Shown here: piece after piece, positions 1 through 6,549 of the stretch
How the letters are laid out: each line of letters starts with the position of its first letter
How positions within the stretch are numbered: position 1 is the stretch's first letter
Source of the DNA: UBA2421 sp002343075
Lineage (GTDB): Bacteria; Planctomycetota; Phycisphaerae; Tepidisphaerales; Tepidisphaeraceae
NCBI GenBank assembly: GCA_937982565.1
Contig: CALJLN010000025.1
Location: forward strand, 1 to 64,000
Direction of reading: 5' to 3'
Length of the DNA stretch: 64,000 bases
The notes under the pieces: generated by a model
Database searches by the model: none
Told to the model about the DNA's origin: nothing
Seen by the model: only the letters and a program-made list of their open reading frames with translations
Translations under genes and position numbers: made by a program

Positions 1-108
1 ACGCCGCCACCACATCACCCCAAGTACCATTGACGCCCTGACTTACGCGTGAGAAGCTCACCGCGCTTGGCGAACGCTAATTGGCTTCGCGGGTCAGGTT
101 ATTCACTA

Positions 109-122
109 GTTATGTGCGTGCG
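109..122. repeat. cassette-start repeat (R'-like, GTTATGTG core)
   Basis: The 14 bases GTTATGTGCGTGCG are the exact reverse complement of positions 880-893, which overlap the stop codon of the following gene. In integron cassettes the sequence after the crossover point (GTTRRRY) at the cassette start is complementary to the RYYYAAC box at the start of the same cassette's attC, so this is the expected geometry. The preceding attC would lie in positions 1-108 and cannot be fully seen. Confidence 0.55.
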
Positions 123-133
123 GCGAACCCGCC

Positions 134-892
134 ATGGACGAGCACTATCCACCCATCCTCGTTGACGCGACCGCGGACGACATTCTCTCCGTCATGCGCG
201 ACATGCACCGGCAACAATGCACACATGACCCCGAGGCCAACCCGGATATCTCGCTCTCACACGACTCGACGATCGCCGAGTGGCGCGATGCGTGCGATCT
301 GCTTCCGTGGGCAAAGGTCGCAGAGGCGATGAACTCCTACTGGTCCGTGAGCATTCCGATGGCGGCGTGGCGCGCTGTTCTGGAACCGCCGAAGGAGCGT
401 CGGCTGGGCGGCGTCTGCGAGCTGCTTGCTCGGCACGCACAGTTGCCCCGCGTCCGGCCCACTATGATCCTCGGCTCCCGTTGCGCCCCAGGCGGCGCGT
501 TTCTCACGATTCGGTCGTACTTGGCTGACGCGGGCGCGGACGTGAGCGCTGTGGCGCCGTCGACACCGTTACACGAGTACACGAGGCGCTACGCGGGCGT
601 GTTCTTGGGACCCGTGTCGCAACTGGCCCCCGGCGCGTTGCCGCTCGTGAAGATTCGCACTCCGGTCTATCACGCGTTCATCTACGGAATGCTGATCGCG
701 TGGGTGGCGCTGGTGGTCGCGCTTTGCGCGGGATCGCACACGATGGCCCTTCTCGCGGGCTTGGCGATCACGGCTTGTTTCGCTGGTGTGTGGACCATCG
801 GGCAGTGGGTTCTGCCCAGGAGCGTCGAGTTCGTAGGCATCCGCACTTTTCGCGATCTGTCGACGGCCATCGCCGCTGGCGCACGCACATAA
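134..892 (+). CDS. hypothetical membrane protein, cassette-like ORF 1
   Basis: This 252-residue protein is not recognised. Residues 1-165 look soluble (DDILSVMRDMHRQQ, an EYTRRYAG segment). Residues about 180-225 hold two adjacent hydrophobic segments (FIYGMLIAWVALVVALCAG and ALLAGLAITACFAGVWTIG), which would form a short hairpin anchor followed by a cytoplasmic tail. The ATG starts 12 bases after the cassette-start repeat and the stop codon is embedded in the following attC-like box, so the ORF fills its unit almost completely, as gene cassettes do. No Shine-Dalgarno sequence is obvious. Function cannot be inferred. Confidence 0.6.
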   Translation: MDEHYPPILVDATADDILSVMRDMHRQQCTHDPEANPDISLSHDSTIAEWRDACDLLPWAKVAEAMNSYWSVSIPMAAWRAVLEPPKERRLGGVCELLARHAQLPRVRPTMILGSRCAPGGAFLTIRSYLADAGADVSAVAPSTPLHEYTRRYAGVFLGPVSQLAPGALPLVKIRTPVYHAFIYGMLIAWVALVVALCAGSHTMALLAGLAITACFAGVWTIGQWVLPRSVEFVGIRTFRDLSTAIAAGART

Positions 893-987
893 CCCCGCAC
901 TGGAACGGACCGGCCGGGCGGAACGGTCCTTGTAATTCGAAAGACGGTCGAGCGCCCGGCCGGCCGTTCAATGCTGATCCGTTGTCC
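886..987 (+). other. attC-like recombination site 1
   Basis: The site starts with CACATAAC, overlapping the stop codon of the upstream gene. It then has the arm at 903-920 (GAACGGACCGGCCGGGCG), a variable centre, and the arm at 953-969 (CGCCCGGCCGGCCGTTC), and ends in GTTGTCC at 981-987. The arms pair over 17 bp with one unpaired A at position 909. One extrahelical base in the L''/L' stem is the hallmark of attC sites, and about 100 bp is within their length range. The first seven bases (CACATAA) are also the complement of the cassette-start box at 110-116. Confidence 0.6.
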
Positions 988-1339
988 CGCTGGAGTAGCC
1001 ATTACACGGCACGACCAATTCAAGTTCATCGAAGCCGCGAAACGCGAGTTGATGGCTATGGCGAAAGAGGCTTCCGTGCCTCTTCATCAAGTCGAGTTCA
1101 TTGTCCCGTTCGTTCCGACTGACTTCGACATGGATGCCTTACTCTTTCTTGAGACGGACGCGCAACTTCGCGGCCCTGACGCGGAATTATGGAAAGCGTG
1201 GCTGACGCGAGAGCTCTTGAGGCTTCTTCAAACCCAGGGATACCCGCAGCGATGGCTCGACGAGGTCACCTTCGAGTTCGACTCGCACGAGAATGTGGTG
1301 AAGAATTTCAAGGGAAGCTATTTTTACCGCACGCGTTAG
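971..1339 (+). CDS. hypothetical protein, cassette-like ORF 2
   Basis: A small protein of unknown function, up to 122 residues, rich in charged and aromatic residues, with no signal peptide or membrane segment. The first ATG (971) lies inside the attC-like site upstream. If that site is real, translation more likely starts further in, for example at the TTG-ATG pair at 1049-1052, giving about 95 residues. The unit is flanked by GTTGTCCCGCTG (981-992) and CAGCGGGATAAC (1358-1369), which are reverse complements except for one base. That supports a discrete mobile cassette. No family is recognised. Confidence 0.5.
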   Translation: MLIRCPAGVAITRHDQFKFIEAAKRELMAMAKEASVPLHQVEFIVPFVPTDFDMDALLFLETDAQLRGPDAELWKAWLTRELLRLLQTQGYPQRWLDEVTFEFDSHENVVKNFKGSYFYRTR

Positions 1340-1357
1340 AAGAGATCGGCCGTGCGG

Positions 1358-1408
1358 CAGCGGGATAACCCTCCGCTGCACTGGACCGCGTCCGCGGAGC
1401 GGTTACGG
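1358..1408 (+). other. attC-like recombination site 2 (short)
   Basis: It begins with GATAACCC after the stop of ORF 2, continues with the TGCACTGGACCG segment that parallels TGGAACGGACCG in site 1 and TGCAACGGACCG in site 3, and ends in GTTACGG at 1402-1408. A stem CTCCGC (1371-1376) with GCGGAG (1394-1399) closes it. It is much shorter than site 1, and the extrahelical base cannot be placed with confidence. Confidence 0.45.
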
Positions 1409-2301
1409 TGATTCGAATGGTCGTCGGCGCGGCCGCGGCCAGTGAACGGCAATACGTTCTCATTGTCGCACTCGTCACCGCTGCCGTCGGATGTGGAGAT
1501 CCCTCGTCTAGCCCACGAAGTCCGGCGGCGACAGCGCCCTCATCAGCCGAAGCCGCGTCTACATTACCCTCGGCGACGCAATCTGCCGCGCCTATCCGCT
1601 GGCAGTCGCTCCCGTCGCCGACACCCGAAGAATACGCGCGGATCGTTGCCGCGTGCATGAACTACGCACCCGCTCCTGAGATGATCGTCCTCACTCAAGG
1701 CGGGTACGAGGGCGATCGATTGAGGTTGGAGCCGCCGAACCCCAACTACCGCATTCCTGACGGCGGCGGGACGACTGCGTTCGCGCCGCCGGAGTGGGAA
1801 GCGCTGAACCCTACGTCGCCGATGAGCGGCATCCATCGTGCCGGTTGGTACGGTTCCCTCATCTTCATGCATGCGCGCAAGACGCCCGACAAGCGCGAGC
1901 TGCTTGCGGTGGTAACTTGGCCACACTACAGCGGCTCGTACGGCCTTCGCGTGACGCTCGTCGAGTTGGACCGAAACGACCCTAGGAAGCGGCGCGAGGT
2001 TACGACGTTCGCCGTGCCTCGCGGGGCGCTGCTTGCGGCAGACGATCCGCAGCCGGGGCTCGGCGTCGTTCAGCGGTTGCGGTTCTTCGCCGGGCAGCCT
2101 GACCCGAAAGACGAATCGGCGTGGACAATTCGGTACACCGTCGCTGCTGACCGAAATGCGAAGGCGCTGCCCGGGTTGATCCAAATGAAGCTGACGGGTG
2201 AGCCGGAGTTGGCAAAGCACAATTGGCCCACGCGGCACCCGGGAAAGGTGCCAATGCAAATTTCGGTGCAGCGTCCGGACGGCACAGTTTGGACGAACTG
2301 A
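1408..2301 (+). CDS. putative lipoprotein, cassette-like ORF 3
   Basis: Up to 297 residues from a GTG start; ATG at 1417 is the alternative. The N-terminus has a hydrophobic stretch (YVLIVALVTAAVGCG) ending in a cysteine that fits a relaxed lipobox, followed by a Ser/Pro/Ala-rich linker, so export and lipidation are likely. The mature part (residues about 55-297) is a soluble domain with many Pro, Trp and Tyr residues that I do not recognise. It lies between attC-like sites 2 and 3. Complementarity between the two ends of this unit is weaker than for ORFs 1 and 2. Confidence 0.6.
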   Translation: MIRMVVGAAAASERQYVLIVALVTAAVGCGDPSSSPRSPAATAPSSAEAASTLPSATQSAAPIRWQSLPSPTPEEYARIVAACMNYAPAPEMIVLTQGGYEGDRLRLEPPNPNYRIPDGGGTTAFAPPEWEALNPTSPMSGIHRAGWYGSLIFMHARKTPDKRELLAVVTWPHYSGSYGLRVTLVELDRNDPRKRREVTTFAVPRGALLAADDPQPGLGVVQRLRFFAGQPDPKDESAWTIRYTVAADRNAKALPGLIQMKLTGEPELAKHNWPTRHPGKVPMQISVQRPDGTVWTN

Positions 2302-2317
2302 CGGCGGCACGGCCGCT

Positions 2318-2363
2318 GCATAACCCGGCAATGCAACGGACCGGGCCGGCGATATAGTTACTC
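2318..2363 (+). other. attC-like recombination site 3 (short)
   Basis: GCATAACCCGGCAATGCAAC followed by GGACCG has the same order of blocks as sites 1 and 2 and sits 16 bases after the stop of ORF 3. It ends in GTTACTC at 2357-2363. CCGGC pairs with GCCGG inside it. Only a short stem can form, so it could be a degenerate or trimmed attC. Confidence 0.4.
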
Positions 2364-2556
2364 GTGATCGGATGCCGCGCGTGCGCGGCCCCGGTCGGTG
2401 ATCGGGCTTACGTTGCTCCAACTCGCCGCATCCCATTCCGTTTGCCCGAGACGTTCGCCCCGAAGCAGCCACGGCGACGAATATTCGATATACTCCATTC
2501 GTTGGTTCGCGGGCGGCGGGCACCGCCGGTGGAACCGGGTCGGCGGGCAACTCGAT

Positions 2557-2994
2557 ATGAACTCTATTCTCAGAAACATCCTGGCAATCGTGGCGGGTTT
2601 GGTTGTGGGCAGCGTGGTGAACATGGCGCTGGTCATGGCCAGCCCGCGGGTCATTCCGCCGCCTGCGGGGGTGGATGTGTCCAACGTCGAGAGCCTGCGC
2701 GCATCGATTCACCTGTTTGAGCCGAAACACTTTGTCTTCCCATTCCTGGCGCACGCGCTCGGGACACTGGCCGGCGCGCTCACGGCGTTCCTGGTCGCTG
2801 CCAGCCATCGGACGACGTTTGCCTTCGCGATTGGCGCCGTGTTCCTCGCTGGTGGCATCGCTGCAGCCACGATGATCCCGGCACCGGTGTGGTTTATCGT
2901 CCTTGATCTCGTAGCGGCCTACATTCCGATGGCGTGGCTCGGCGGGCAGGTCGGTCGCAGGCTCGTGCGCGGCGCGGGCAGCCGAGCGGTGTGA
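2557..2994 (+). CDS. small integral membrane protein of unknown function
   Basis: A protein of 145 residues with four hydrophobic segments: NILAIVAGLVVGSVVNMALVMA, FVFPFLAHALGTLAGALTAFLV, FAFAIGAVFLAGGIAAATMI and VWFIVLDLVAAYIPMAWLGG. It is probably a four-helix inner-membrane protein. The longer in-frame extension upstream (from 2398) is Arg-rich and unlike the rest, so the ATG at 2557 was chosen. It resembles the many small uncharacterised membrane proteins of Bacteroidetes and Planctomycetes; no function can be named. The next gene follows 11 bases downstream, so the two may be co-transcribed. Confidence 0.6.
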   Translation: MNSILRNILAIVAGLVVGSVVNMALVMASPRVIPPPAGVDVSNVESLRASIHLFEPKHFVFPFLAHALGTLAGALTAFLVAASHRTTFAFAIGAVFLAGGIAAATMIPAPVWFIVLDLVAAYIPMAWLGGQVGRRLVRGAGSRAV

Positions 2995-3005
2995 AGGAGA
3001 GCAGC

Positions 3006-3611
3006 ATGAGTCAGCGAAGAAAGCAAACCGCCACTGGCCGCGACACACCTCGCTCGGGCACGCTTCCTGGCGCAAAGAAGCCAGCCGAGACAAAGCTTGC
3101 GGCAAAGAAAATCGGCGTCACGAAGCACACGGTGAAGCACGCAGTGAAGCACGCGGCGAAGAAGCGCCCTCCGAAAGCGAAAGCCGGGCAGGTTGTCCTG
3201 CTTTCAGGCGGCAACCCGCAAATCGCCAAGGCCGACGGCGACGCGCCGGTGCAGGCCTACATCGCTGCGATGCCCGGGTGGAAACGCGATGTGGGCCGGC
3301 GGCTGGATGCACTGATCGTGCGCACCCTGCCCGGCGTGCGCAAGGCGGTGCGGTGGAACACGCCGTTCTATGGCGTCGATCGCCCGGACAGCGACGGCCG
3401 CAACGACTGGTTCCTGGGTTTTCATTGCATCGCGAAATACATCAAGGTCGCATTCTTCCGCGGCACCGCCCTTCGCCCGATGCCGCCGGTCGAGTCGAAG
3501 CAGAAACATGTGCGCTATCTTCACATCCATGAAGGCGATGCGATCGACGAGCCGCTGGTGTCGAACTGGATCAGGCAGGCATCAAAGCTGCCGGGGGAGG
3601 ATTGTTTCTAA
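3006..3611 (+). CDS. DUF1801-domain protein with a basic N-terminal tail
   Basis: 201 residues. Residues 1-65 are a Lys/Ala/His-rich low-complexity tail with near repeats of KHAVKHAAKK, typical of nucleic-acid-binding extensions in planctomycetes. Residues 80-200 match the DUF1801 (YdhG-like) fold: VQAYIAAMPGWKRDVGRRL, LPGVRKAVRWNTPFYG, FHCIAKYIKVAFFRG and the C-terminal IRQASKLPG. The biochemical role of this family is unknown. A good ribosome-binding site, AAGGAG, lies 7 bases upstream of the ATG, which decides this start over the longer reading frame from 2934. Confidence 0.8.
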   Translation: MSQRRKQTATGRDTPRSGTLPGAKKPAETKLAAKKIGVTKHTVKHAVKHAAKKRPPKAKAGQVVLLSGGNPQIAKADGDAPVQAYIAAMPGWKRDVGRRLDALIVRTLPGVRKAVRWNTPFYGVDRPDSDGRNDWFLGFHCIAKYIKVAFFRGTALRPMPPVESKQKHVRYLHIHEGDAIDEPLVSNWIRQASKLPGEDCF

Positions 3612-3859
3612 CGGCCTTAGCGCGGGCCGCCGCTTCCTTCATTCTGGGTTCGGTCCCTGCGCACCTCGGGCCGATTGCTTCCCATCTGAATTCATTGCAA
3701 TGAACGACCGCCAAATGGGCGGATCAACAGAAGATTTTTCTTGACTTGGTAAAACGGCGCGTTAGCGTCCTGTTCAGCAGCGGGTGTCAGGGCTGCGTTT
3801 CGGTGTTAGTCATGGGTGCGTTTTCCAAGGGGCCAATCCTTTTTGTTCTGAGGTGAGCC

Positions 3860-4454
3860 ATGTTGGGTTTGAAAACTGTTGTAATCGGGTTGTTTGTGGT
3901 CGCGATGAGTGCAGTTGCGTCATCACGGGCAAACGCGGCCTCGCTGATTGCGTTCGAGTTTGGGGGGGGTGTTTACGCGAACCACGGGAACCGTGCATCA
4001 GGTGGGCGATACGTTCACGTCCACTGTAGTGTTCGACGCCAATGCTGCGGATACAGATCCGAGTCCGGATGATGGACGTTATCCCTACATTTCGCGGACG
4101 GTACCGTATCGCACGTCAACGGCGATCATTCTTGATCCCGTGTCAGGGAAAATTAACGTGTTAGCCGGTGACGACGGTGGGTCACACGGATGGTTGCTCC
4201 GTTACACGGGAGCTACAATCCTGTTTGAACTGGCTCTTACTTATCCACCTGGAACATTTCCCACGGACGCCTTGCCGTTAGCGCTCGACTTTTCTCAAGC
4301 AACAGGAACGCGATTTGAAGCGTTTGAGCCCGCGTTCGGAATGGACCTGCGAGGTACGATCACTTCGCTTCGTGTCGTGCCTGAACCGGGAACTTCGGTT
4401 GGCATAGCGTCAGCGGCGCTGCTCTTGAGATTACGCGGACGCCGGACCCGGTAA
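3860..4454 (+). pseudogene. PEP-CTERM-type exported protein, split by a frameshift at a G8 run
   Basis: The reading frame from ATG 3860 starts with a clear signal peptide (VVIGLFVVAMSAVASSRANA) and continues as SLIAFEFG up to a run of eight G at 3962-3969. After the run it becomes nonsense and stops at 4072. The next frame, open from before 3970 to 4454, continues sensibly as VFTRTTGTVHQVGDTFTSTV and ends in VVPEPG, a hydrophobic segment and RLRGRRTR, the PEP-CTERM sorting signal read by an exosortase. Removing one G restores a single protein of about 197 residues. Whether this is a true mutation, a phase-variable tract or a sequencing error cannot be decided here. Confidence 0.75.
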
Positions 4455-4496
4455 CCAATTCGACCTCATTAATGAGCCAATGAGAAGGAGCCTAGT

Positions 4497-5075
4497 ATGT
4501 GGATCAACGTCAAGGATTATGGTGCGATAGGCGACGGAACGGCGGATGACACGGCAGCGATTCAGGCTGCCATCAACGCGGCCCAAGTGGCCGCAACGCC
4601 CGACAAGCGCAATCTCGTCTACCTTCCAAATGGCACCTACCGCATCACCGAAACGCTGGAAGTGTATCACAATCAAGGTTTGCGTTTCGTCGGCGTGGGT
4701 AACGTTGCGGGGCTTCCGGCGTACGTCGGTGGCTACGCCAATCCGCCAAGCCGGCAAACTGGTGCGATCCTCTATTGGGACGGCGGACCCGGCGGCATAT
4801 TGTTGCGACTTGTCGGTTCGTACGACGGAGCGATTGAGAATCTGGCGTTTGTCGGAGCGACTCCGCAGAGGTACATATTCGATGCGTTGATAAGCTCGGG
4901 TAATCCGGGAGATCAGAAGATTCGGTTTAACAGCGAAACTTTTGCGAGCGTCACGCAGATTTATGCAAACGTCAAAAACTTCTTCAACGTCGATATCTCG
5001 CCGTGGCTCAATATTTTAGACAGCGGAACCGCCGGTCGCCTGACCATATCACCCATAGGAGAGGCACGCGGTTGA
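4497..5075 (+). CDS. short pectate-lyase-superfamily (beta-helix) protein
   Basis: 192 residues beginning MWINVKDYGAIGDGTADDTA, the canonical first turn of pectate_lyase_3/GH28-like right-handed beta-helix proteins (phage tail spikes, polygalacturonases, mannuronan epimerases). LVYLPNGTYRI and GLRFVGVG are also typical. Family members usually span 400-700 residues; this one ends after about 190, so most of the helix and the catalytic region are absent and no signal peptide is seen. It may be a truncated gene or a binding module only. It follows the broken PEP-CTERM gene by 42 bases. Confidence 0.65.
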   Translation: MWINVKDYGAIGDGTADDTAAIQAAINAAQVAATPDKRNLVYLPNGTYRITETLEVYHNQGLRFVGVGNVAGLPAYVGGYANPPSRQTGAILYWDGGPGGILLRLVGSYDGAIENLAFVGATPQRYIFDALISSGNPGDQKIRFNSETFASVTQIYANVKNFFNVDISPWLNILDSGTAGRLTISPIGEARG

Positions 5076-5118
5076 TTGCACAAGGCTGGATCGTGGGTTT
5101 GCCGCGACTCGCACAAAC

Positions 5119-5146
5119 TTGCAACCTCCCCCGGCTCTTGTAAACT
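5119..5146 (+). promoter_or_regulatory. candidate sigma-70-type promoter for rpsU
   Basis: TTGCAA (5119-5124) and TAAACT (5141-5146) are separated by 16 bases and lie about 110 bases upstream of rpsU, just after the stop of the beta-helix gene. Similarity to the consensus is the only evidence. Confidence 0.4.
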
Positions 5147-5154
5147 AATGTTTT

Positions 5155-5185
5155 GCCACGGACGAGCAGATCGGCCGTGGCTTTT
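5155..5185 (+). terminator. hairpin with T-run in the rpsU leader
   Basis: GCCACGG (5155-5161) pairs with CCGTGGC (5175-5181), followed by TTTT. It could terminate the upstream gene or, being downstream of the candidate promoter, act as an attenuator in the rpsU leader. Confidence 0.4.
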
Positions 5186-5256
5186 GTATCGACTGGATTT
5201 TGGCCGGAAGATAGCGGGCGGGATGTTGCCTAAGTTGTTGTTGGAAAGGACTTTAG

Positions 5257-5457
5257 ATGATTAAGGTTAAGCTGCGCGGCAATGAAACCGCCGAACAGAT
5301 GCTTCGTCGGTTTAAGAAGATGTGCGAAAAGGAAGGTCTTACCAAAGACATCAAACGCGTGGCCTATTATGAAAAGCCGAGTGAAAAGCGCCGGCGGAAG
5401 ATTCGTAAGCCCCGGCCGATGGGTATGGGCACCAAAGCCCGCTCGTCGTCACGGTAG
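5257..5457 (+). CDS. rpsU: 30S ribosomal protein bS21
   Basis: 66 residues, the normal size for bS21. The sequence MIKVKLRGNETAEQMLRRFKK followed by YYEKPSEKRRRKIRKP matches the family: a short N-terminal strand, a basic helix, and the EKPSEKRRRK block. bS21 joins the 30S subunit late and helps initiation complexes form. The C-terminal tail (PMGMGTKARSSSR) is slightly extended. GGAAAGGA upstream is the likely ribosome-binding site. It appears to be a single-gene unit ahead of the ABC cluster. Confidence 0.93.
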   Translation: MIKVKLRGNETAEQMLRRFKKMCEKEGLTKDIKRVAYYEKPSEKRRRKIRKPRPMGMGTKARSSSR

Positions 5458-5549
5458 ACGTGGCGCGATCGCGGCGCGCCACCCGCGCGCCCCTGGCGGC
5501 GGAGCCGCGCGGCTCCCGTTTCGGTTGACTTTTTTGCGCTTTTATCACC

Positions 5550-6443
5550 ATGCAGGAAAAGACCGCAACCGCGATTCATACCGAGGGTCTGACCAAGATT
5601 TACCGCGACTTCTGGGGCCGCGATAAGGTCGTTGCGCTCGATGGTCTGGATCTGTCCATCAACCGCGGCGAGGTGTTCGGCCTGCTCGGGCCAAACGGCT
5701 CGGGTAAATCGACCGCCATCAAGCTGCTGCTGGGCCTGATCTTCCCCACCCGAGGCAAGGCTTGGGTGCTCGGCGATCCGATCGGCTCAAACGAAGTCAA
5801 CAAGCGCATCGGGTTTCTCCCCGAAGAGTCTTACCTCTACCGCTTTCTCAATGGCGAAGAAACGCTGAAGTTTTACGGCAGGTTGTTCAAAATCCCCTCG
5901 CGCGACCTCAAGCGCCGCGTGCCCGAATTGCTGGATATTGTCGGCCTGGATGCTAAGGCTAGAAAGCGCAAGCTTCGTGAATATTCCAAGGGCATGGCGC
6001 GGCGCATCGGCCTGGCGCAAGCCCTGATTAACGACCCGGAACTGATTCTGCTCGATGAGCCAACCACCGGCCTTGACCCCATCGGCACGCGTGAGATGAA
6101 AGACCTTATTCTGTCCCTGAAAAATCAGGGCAAGACCGTGCTGCTCTGCAGCCACCTCCTCGCCGATGTGCAGGATGTGTGCGACCGCATCACCATCCTG
6201 TTCAAGGGCAAGCGGATGGAACTGGGCGCCGTGAAAGACCTGTTGCAGGTGCGTGATGTCACGCAAATATCGTTCAAGGGAATGAACGAGAGCCAGCTTT
6301 CGCAGGTGAAGCAGTTTCTGGGAACGATGGGGGTGAACAACGCCGAGATCACCCACCCGACCACCACGCTGGAAGACCTGTTCATCCGGATTGTGAGAGA
6401 GAACACCGCCGTTGGGCAATCGTATACCAGTGGTGACAGGTAG
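5550..6443 (+). CDS. ABC transporter ATP-binding protein
   Basis: 297 residues. Walker A GPNGSGKST lies at about residues 49-57, the signature motif is EYSKGM, Walker B is LILLDEPTTGLDP and the switch histidine is in CSHLL. It belongs to the CcmA/NatA-like ABC-2 exporter subfamily and should energise export at the inner membrane. The C-terminal 60 residues are a regulatory tail ending in TLEDLFIRIVRE, common in this group. The permease follows 106 bases downstream on the same strand, so the two probably form one transporter. The substrate is unknown. Confidence 0.9.
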   Translation: MQEKTATAIHTEGLTKIYRDFWGRDKVVALDGLDLSINRGEVFGLLGPNGSGKSTAIKLLLGLIFPTRGKAWVLGDPIGSNEVNKRIGFLPEESYLYRFLNGEETLKFYGRLFKIPSRDLKRRVPELLDIVGLDAKARKRKLREYSKGMARRIGLAQALINDPELILLDEPTTGLDPIGTREMKDLILSLKNQGKTVLLCSHLLADVQDVCDRITILFKGKRMELGAVKDLLQVRDVTQISFKGMNESQLSQVKQFLGTMGVNNAEITHPTTTLEDLFIRIVRENTAVGQSYTSGDR

Positions 6444-6549
6444 GAGCCAACACCACTGCTCAGTGTCTCGGTTGTCTCCGTCGTCGCCTTGCGAAGCCGT
6501 CCGGCGGAGTTGATTGGGCCGGAATCATAGCCTTGGAGTATCTCCCGCG

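Noticed and set aside
1564..3105. 513-codon minus-strand frame over the lipoprotein and membrane-protein genes
   Set aside because: Arg/His/Pro-rich composition without domains, opposite to plausible plus-strand genes with better ribosome-binding sites.
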